Shown in pieces: positions 58,063 through 64,000 of a DNA stretch of 64,000 nucleotides. Origin of the DNA: Plasmodium coatneyi (Eukaryota > Apicomplexa > Aconoidasida > Haemosporida > Plasmodiidae). Location: positions 933,501 through 997,500 of the forward strand of contig NC_033560.1 in assembly GCF_001680005.1 (NCBI RefSeq), given 5' to 3'. Both the position numbers and the translations under genes were made by a program. The notes under the pieces were generated by a model. That model did not search any database. It was not told where the DNA came from and worked only from the letters and a program-made list of their open reading frames with translations. Within the stretch, counting starts at the first letter, position 1; each line of letters opens with the position of its first letter.

Positions 58063-60591
58063 TTAACTGCCACACCGACGATTCATCTCGTTAATGTCCT
58101 CCTCCCGTTTTGTTTCACTCTGTGCCAAGAGCAGTTTAGTGTTCATTAGTTCCTGCACAAGGTTGGCAATTTTTTCTTCGTACTTTTCCACGTCGCCAGA
58201 GGACAAATTGTCATTTGAGTCATTTACCTCATGCGTTGCGCGCTCTTTGTTTGGTTTCCCCTGGGAGTGGGGCTGTTCAGTTGTGTTTGCATCCCCACGG
58301 TTGCTCACCTTTTTGTGGAAACCACTGACCATTTTACCGGTTAATTCTTTAATAACGAGCTGTACATTTTGCATGTCCTCCACCAACTTGTGAATCGTGC
58401 CTAACCCGTTCATGGTACCTAACCCATTCATGGTGCCTAATTCATTCGTTGTTTTGTTTTCCTTACTTGAAATTTTTTTCATTTTCGAATGAACACTTGT
58501 CCTTTCCTTGTTGTCCACATCTGCGTGACCATCATGTGGTGTTGTTACCCCTTCTCCATTTAACGTTTTTTTTAAAAGGCAGCCATGTTGCGATGAGAAT
58601 TGCTCCTGCTGTAATCGATTGGGTAGTCCATTCGGTGAGAAGTCGCTGCGAAAGTTGGTGCCCCGTGTGTGTATGTCTTCTCTCCAGTTGCGATCTAACC
58701 CATGGGAGGAGCTCGCACCAACTGGATATAGAAGGTTTTCCACTTCACCTCCTTTGGGGCTTCTCCCATTTACTAAGCGAAACAAAATATTTTCCTCTTC
58801 TTGCATGGCGTACGAGTGGGGACATGCAACATTGGTGGGACCTCCGATAGGAAACTCCATTCTTTCCAAATGTGTGCTCATTTGGTCAGTTCGGTCTACC
58901 CCGTTTTTTTGTACCATGTGATTGTAGTTTCTGCCCCCCCAGGAGGGGAGGAGCCCCTTTGTATACACCTCTTCCCTTCTTCGCGAAACGGTACAACCAT
59001 CGTGTGCATGACGCAACGGCGTGGGGTAACTTCCCACGCGGTGGTAGTCGTCCCATTCGTGTGCCGATTGTGCACTGGTGAGGAATAACTGTCGAAGTGC
59101 CATCATGGACGGTTCGAAAAGTTCACCTCGTTCAACGAGGCGTTGCACTTGATTGTGTGCAAGTGTCCAGTTCGTGTTGTTTAACGTCCCACATGTAGCG
59201 TTAAAATTATTTTCCATTGATGACGTCCCAATTTTACAGTTTTTTTTTTCCATGGTGACGTGCATGTTGTAATTACTGGGATGGCTGCTTTGATCATTTT
59301 GTTCTTCTCGTGGATGGCATTCCGCTTGCCCTTCCGTAGAGTTGATTCCCTTACGGTTTGGACGTTCCTTCAGTTTGTTAACCGCGTCATATCGCCGCGT
59401 TGCCGTCTGCACTTGTGTATGCCTTGTTGTGTTCCCTCCCTCAGTTGCTTCTTCATCACCGTTTTGTTGCAAAACGGATCTATTCATACGTTGTATCATT
59501 TCTGCGTTTTTTATTGCCTTCTCCATATTTCGGATAACTGACTGTACTTCCAATGCTGGGTGGTTATCTTCTTTTTTGTTTTTCCTTCTGTTTATTTTTC
59601 TTTGCAGATGGTACGTTTGTGTGTTTTTCTTACTGCAGCAGGGGGGGTTTTCACACTCGGTGGTTTTTTTCTCCCCATTTGTGTGTACCATTGGGACCCC
59701 CCTGGGTGGTTTCCCTTGCATAGGAACACCGTTTACATTGGCCCCACTGGGTCGATGGCGCCAACGCGGGCCGTTCATTTGCGTCAACTTTTGTAGCGAA
59801 CTATTTATGGACCTTTCTAACGCAGCAATGGAGTTATCGCGCGAGCAAATGGAACGATCATATTCCTGACCGTTGCCAGTCCAGTTGTTTGCCTTCTCTG
59901 AGTTGGTTGTGCTGTCATCCGACATGTAAGCCGCCACATTCATTTCTTCGCTGGAGAAGCTGCTCCCATGCATGTTTCCATTGCCGCCTCCATCATCACT
60001 ATCATTTTTACTAGCCTCGTTCGTATCCCTACTGGAGGTTTCCCTACCTGGCGGGTGCGAACAACTGTGAGTGGCAAAGGTGGGGAATATGATCGCCCCA
60101 CTGTCTACCGACGTTGCGGTGATGTCGTGTGCCCCTCCCCCCATGGTGCTGCCACAACGTACCTTCAAGTGAGCACTTCCGCAGTTGAGCATATTTTTTG
60201 AAATGACAAAGGAGACATTATACAAGCTGACTCGAAGTAGACACAAATGGACTGAAATCAGTTTTAGTCTTTCCTATGACGAATTTTTTATTTCCACAAA
60301 TTTTGTAAAAAATGAAAAAAAAAATTTTTTTTTCCCAAATTCTTGTTTGTTTTTTTTTTACAATATAGGGTAAGGTCCACAATCAGTGGGTTGTGAAAAT
60401 CCGCTCGACCCTTTCCGTAGATGTGTCTGTTCACTCGAAGTTATGATTCTCGAGTTTCCCAGCAAGTCATATGCCATTTGGAGAATGTTGTTGCTGTCAT
60501 TTTTTAATTCGATAAAATTTACCGAAATGTCGAATTTGTGTTTTTGCCTCTCACAGCGCGCGCGCCTGAACAAACTTTTAATTTTCCCCAT
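58063..60591 (-). CDS. Candidate NT-C2 domain protein with coiled-coil tail and possible myristoylation
   Basis: Exon 1 (60591-60555) encodes MGKIKSLFRRAR and uses donor GTGAGA; exon 2 (60251-58063) follows an acceptor TTTCAG, giving about 741 residues. The joined start, FHLCLLRVSLYNVSFVIS then NCGSAHLKVRCGS, resembles the first strands of an NT-C2 (EEIG1/EHBP1-type) membrane-binding domain. MGKIKS fits the MGxxxS myristoylation pattern with a basic cluster behind it. The middle ~550 residues are low-complexity (Asn, His, Gly, charged). Near the C-terminus are repeats GTMNGLGTMNGLGTIHKL and a coiled coil (KYEEKIANLVQELMNTKLLL). A competing exon 1 that keeps the frame open to about 60358 adds residues without domain sense. 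Function is unknown; NT-C2 proteins link membranes to the cytoskeleton. Confidence 0.55.
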
Positions 60592-61208
60592 TTATTTTAT
60601 CCTCATGGCAGAGCGATTCTGTCTGCTACCTTTTCTTTTCTTTTCCTTTAAAATCGTCACTTCGACCTACCACTTAGCAATATTTCGTGGATACAATTTT
60701 CCCTCTATCAATTGTACTATCATGTGCGCACAGGCGGACAAAAAAAAAAAAAAGGGCGGGAGGTCGCCAAGGGGAGGAGGAAGCACCCCCCCCACGTGCA
60801 TAATTTCCTCATCATCCACAAAATTGAAAAAGGAACTTCTCAAATTTTTTTTAATTAAACAAATTAAAAGCTGGTTAACTTACACTAAAAAAAAAAATAA
60901 ATAAATAAATAAAATAAAAAAACAAACCTCCTGGTTACACGTTTACAAAAAAAGAGATTTATTAAATTTGACAAATACAGGAATGTTCAAAAATGCGGAC
61001 ACTCCTAAGGATGCCTATCTATTATTAATTTTGAGCATAATGTAAAATGTGAAGTATAATACCACACCGTTTTGCTTACACAAACATTTTGTAATAATTG
61101 ATCCAATTAAATTTCTTTTCCATGCACATTTTCTTCCATTTCACACTCCTCAAACAACAACAATGCTAAGGAATTAGCATCCACAATTTGGCTACAAATT
61201 GTTTCTTA
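60592..61208. other. Junction between conserved core and SICAvar sequence
   Basis: 5' flank of the NT-C2 candidate followed by the 3' flank of the SICAvar gene. It contains an A run at 60740-60754 and AAATAAATAAATAAAT repeats near 60888-60915. No gene is seen. The switch from conserved to lineage-specific content happens here or just to the right. Confidence 0.5.
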
Positions 61209-61391
61209 CTAAGGACGAGGTTCCTTAAGAACGCCTTCCTTTGGAACACCCTCCTTAGGAACATCTTCCTTAGGAACATCTTCCCTAGCAACACCTTCCT
61301 CAGGAACAAAGTCTTTCCTCCCTAAGCCCGGAATCTGAACTTGGAACCTGTTCGTTAGGAATATCCTTCCTTAGGAACAAAGTCTTCTTCC
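61209..61391 (-). pseudogene. Decayed tail of the SICAvar cytoplasmic exon
   Basis: Directly after the TAG of the SICAvar frame the repeat units that normally encode DFVPKEDVPxxx continue for about 180 bases on the minus strand, but with extra single bases. Compared with the intact unit just upstream, one base is added in AGTTCAGAGTTCC (about 61402-61412), one in GGAAGGATATTCC (about 61359-61371) and one in GAGGAAAGACTTTG (about 61307-61320). The three additions together restore the original frame, which then reads EEGVAREDVPKEDVPKEGVP and ends at a TAG near 61211. The first addition already creates the premature stop, so this stretch is no longer translated as it stands. Confidence 0.75.
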
Positions 61392-64000
61392 CTAAACCCG
61401 GAACTCTGAACTTCGAACTTCTTCCATAGGAACATCTTCCTTAGGAACAAAATCTTCCTCCCTAAACTCGGAAACTGAACTTGGAACCTGTTCCTTAAGA
61501 ACATATTCCTTAGGGACCTTTTCTTCCTTTATAAAATTGCTTCCCATAAACGCCTGAACCAAAATTTCAAAAAAGTCTTCCTTCGTCGAATGCAAATCTT
61601 CCCTTTGACATTCATCTAAGACTTCTAAATGAATATCAATAATAGTGCGGCGGCTAACTGGTTTTTTTCCGGGTGATCTTCTTGGCCAACGTCTAGGTTG
61701 TCGTTCCTTAACTAAAGTGTATTCATGTGAACCATCTGCCTCGTCGTCCACATGATCAAGAGGTTGTTCTTCTAAGGAAGGAGGACCACGTACTCGATGA
61801 GCTCTTTTGTGACGTCGTCTTCGCTTACCCATGGTAAAATACTAAAAAAAAAAGGGAGGAAGAAAAAAAAAAAAAAATGATTTTTTAAAAGGTGAGTGTT
61901 GTTTCTAAGAACAATAAGTACTACTCTTAATCTAAGTGCTAAATCCTACACACGCCCTAAAATGCCAAATACAACACCCCGAAGTGCGCAACCCCACATC
62001 ATAAATATTAAATGATACACCCTAAGTGTGAAATCCTACATCTTACACCCTAAAATGCGAAATCCTACACACACCCCAAAATGCGAAATCCTACACAACC
62101 CCCATTAATTCATTCACCTTTATTTTATTTTATTTTATTCTATTTTTTTTTTTTTTTTTGCTTCCTTTTTTTTTTTTTTTTTACTTGCTTCTTTTTTTTT
62201 ATTTCTTTTACCTTCCAAAGGAAATAATTCATAGCAAAAATACCAATTAGAACAGGAATGGTAGGAAGGTATGGAATAAAATCGGAAAGGTCAATTCCGT
62301 CCTTCGTTACATTCACTACTTTCTGAGGTTTAATTCCGCCTGCTGCTTGTGGTGGTGTTGATCTTGGACTACCAGTGTTTTGATTACCAGTACTACCATG
62401 ACCAGAAGAACCTGGGTTCCACGTTCTCGTAGAACCGGAGCCGGAAGAACCTGGATTCCAGGTTCCTGTGGAACCGGAACCAGAGGAATGAGGATTCTCG
62501 CCTGAAAAGTAAATAAGAAAGGAAGAATAGATTATTACATGATTAAAAGTTGTGGTACATATGACCTTCCCCTACACTGCGCACCTTGGTGTCTACACTT
62601 CCTTATTTTATTTCTTATTTTTTTTACTTTTTTACACTTCATTCACTTTCTAATTATTTACGTCCCAATAGTTTTACTTCTTTTACACTTCCTGTACTTT
62701 TTAATTTTTTAGCACTTTTTTTTCTTTTTTTTCGTTCTTAAGACCCTGAAACCATAGTACACCCCTAAGGTGCTAAACACCAGGCCACACTGTTGTGATA
62801 CACCCGAAAACAGCTGAACAACAGGCCACATTCTTGTTCTTAAACCCTAAAAAAGCTAAAGCATCAGGCCACATTCTTGTTCTTATACCCTGAAACCCGG
62901 AACCCTAAACCTTTTTTTTTTCTCTTTTTTTTTTTTTTTTCTTTTTTTTCTTTTTTCTCTTTTTCTTCCTTTTTTCTTTTTTACTTCCTTTCTTTCCTTT
63001 TTATGTATTCACACATTAAATGCATATCCTTCCATAAACAGCTAAACACGAGGCCATATTGTTGTTCTTATACCTTGAAACCTTAACCTTAAGTGCGAAA
63101 TCCTACACACACACCCCTAAAATGCGAAACCCTACACACACACCCCTAAAATGCGAAACCCTACACACAAACCCCTAAGATGCGAAATGCCACACATCCT
63201 TCCCATTTATTCATTCACCTTTATTTTATTTTATTCTATTCTATTTTTTTTTTTTTTTCTTTTTTTTTTACTTCTCTCACTTTTTAATTTTTAGATGCAT
63301 CTTATAGGTGCGCACATTTCCTTTGAATGTGTTCTTTTTTTTTTAATTATTATTATTACGTGGAGAATGAGCTGCGGATCCTGCAGCAGGGGCGACAGAA
63401 TCTCCTGCAGGTGTTTGAGTGTCCGTACCAGTACTTGGAGTTTGGGAGTCTGTAGGATCCGTAAGGGTAGGACTATCCTTGGATACTCCTGAAGCAGGAT
63501 CATCATTGGTTCCTAAAATGAAAGGGCCATTTCCATAGGGGTCAGGCGTATTGTCCATACCATGATTTGGGTCTGAAACGGTTGCATCAGTGACCTGAAC
63601 ACTACCTTTACCCTTAGATTCAATCATCCAATCAGTAACCTTATCAGCCTTTATTTGTGGAGTCTTACCTGGTAATGGTTGTAGTGCAGATCTTCCTGGA
63701 TCCCCTGATGGTGCAGCAGGAGGTGGCTGCGATGGTGACAGTGGTTCCAGTGATCGGGCTGCACCCTCATTGGAGGAGGATGCTCCTCCACTTTGGTCAG
63801 TAACTTTTTGGGCTGGTTGAGGTGTTATTTCCGATGTGGCTGGTTTGACTGACACTGTGGGGCATATAGTTTCGAGAGTTTTCTTCAGATCGTCTATTTC
63901 CTTTTTTTTTTTGTCATTCCTGAACAGTTCCTCCACTTTATGCCCTATTGTTTCTTTTTTATCGCCAATTTTACAATCTTTATATTCTTCCCTTTTACAA
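61392..64000 (-). CDS. SICAvar: SICAvar variant antigen, 3' part (truncated by the window edge)
   Basis: Three exons are visible: from beyond 64000 to 63360, 62501-62212 and 61841-61392; phases agree. The first encodes the end of a cysteine-containing domain (KREEYKDCKIGDKKETIG, ETICP) and a long Pro/Ser/Thr-rich linker. The second encodes TWNPGSSGSGST-type repeats and one membrane span (DFIPYLPTIPVLIGIFAMNY). The third encodes the cytoplasmic tail with RVRGPPSLEEQPLDHVDD, HEYTLVKER, RRTIIDIHLEVLDECQ and STKEDFFEILVQ, all diagnostic of SICAvar. These proteins are shown on infected red cells in P. knowlesi and relatives and mediate antigenic variation. The 3' repeats (VPKEDVP type) stop early because of a one-base insertion. 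The rest of the gene lies outside the window. Confidence 0.93.
61935..62103. repeat. Intron repeats with CCCTAAA / TGCGAAATCCTACACAC units
   Basis: In the last SICAvar intron about five diverged copies of a ~25-base unit occur; each has CCCTAAAATGCGAAATCC followed by TACACAC or similar. The CCCTAAA core equals the reverse complement of the parasite telomere heptamer TTTAGGG. Such telomere-like repeats are reported at internal SICAvar and kir loci in P. knowlesi. Confidence 0.8.
62745..63192. repeat. Intron repeats: AGGCCACATTCTTGTTCTTA and CCCTAAAATGCGAAACCC units
   Basis: The large SICAvar intron carries at least four copies of AGGCCACATTCTTGTTCTTA (about 62782, 62834, 62866, 63053; two diverged), each followed by a CCCT(A/G)AAAC-like block, then four copies of a TGCGAAACCCTACACACAC unit at 63088-63190. 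They resemble those in the following intron. A long T/C tract lies at 62911-62999. Confidence 0.8.

Noticed and set aside
61392..61832. Reading the SICAvar last exon as an independent gene starting MGKRRRRHKR
   Set aside because: A good acceptor lies just upstream (TTTTTTAG before 61841), the frame joins the membrane-span exon in phase, and the sequence is a known SICAvar cytoplasmic tail.
1..64000. CRISPR arrays, insertion sequences, operons or bacterial-type regulatory sites
   Set aside because: None is seen, and the intron-rich eukaryotic gene structure makes them inapplicable; the short repeats present are microsatellites, minisatellites or telomere-like units.

Overview
The window comes from a malaria parasite of the simian vivax/knowlesi clade. 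Three things point there: small multi-exon genes with GTA(A/T)G donors and pyrimidine-rich acceptors, abundant A/T homopolymer tracts between moderately GC-rich genes, and at the right edge the last exons of a SICAvar variant-antigen gene, a family known only from Plasmodium knowlesi and close relatives such as P. coatneyi. The conserved gene order (calmodulin-like, two-RRM protein, APH, ARO, GET3, CRK3, zeta-COP, CBP20, adenylate kinase-like, RING protein, RPL15, RRM protein) matches, from memory, the central part of P. falciparum chromosome 4; no search was run.

Layout. Positions 1-7200 are AT-rich and gene-poor, with a degenerate EF-hand protein and a small multi-membrane-span protein (possibly EMC6-like) on the minus strand and a perfect 22-bp inverted repeat. 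From 7.2 to 22.3 kb lie a lysine-rich protein, a two-RRM RNA-binding protein, the acylated PH-domain protein APH, a NOG1-like GTPase with a predicted apicoplast leader, a protein with Tyr-Glu-Asp repeats, and the 11-exon armadillo rhoptry protein ARO. From 22.8 to 38.2 kb lie GET3, a DUF2431 (BMT5-like) methyltransferase, a very large RFC1-like protein with a degenerate Walker A motif, and the CDK-like kinase CRK3, which shows an apparent +1 frameshift near its N-terminus. From 38.7 to 60.6 kb lie zeta-COP, CBP20, an adenylate kinase-like protein, a Tic22-like protein, a RING protein, RPL15, a proline-rich RRM protein and a candidate NT-C2 protein with a possible myristoylation signal.

From about 61.2 kb to the end the content changes to SICAvar: the cytoplasmic exon, the transmembrane exon and part of an ectodomain/linker exon, with introns carrying telomere-like and other short repeats. 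The coding tail of this gene is truncated by single-base insertions, leaving a decayed repeat remnant.

The genes do not form an operon. Themes are invasion-organelle surface factors (APH, ARO), RNA metabolism (two RRM proteins, CBP20, BMT5-like, RPL15), apicoplast candidates (GTPase, Tic22-like), membrane traffic or insertion (zeta-COP, GET3, possibly EMC6) and replication or cell-cycle control (RFC1-like, CRK3). Exon boundaries were read by eye and can be off by a few bases; no splice evidence was available.
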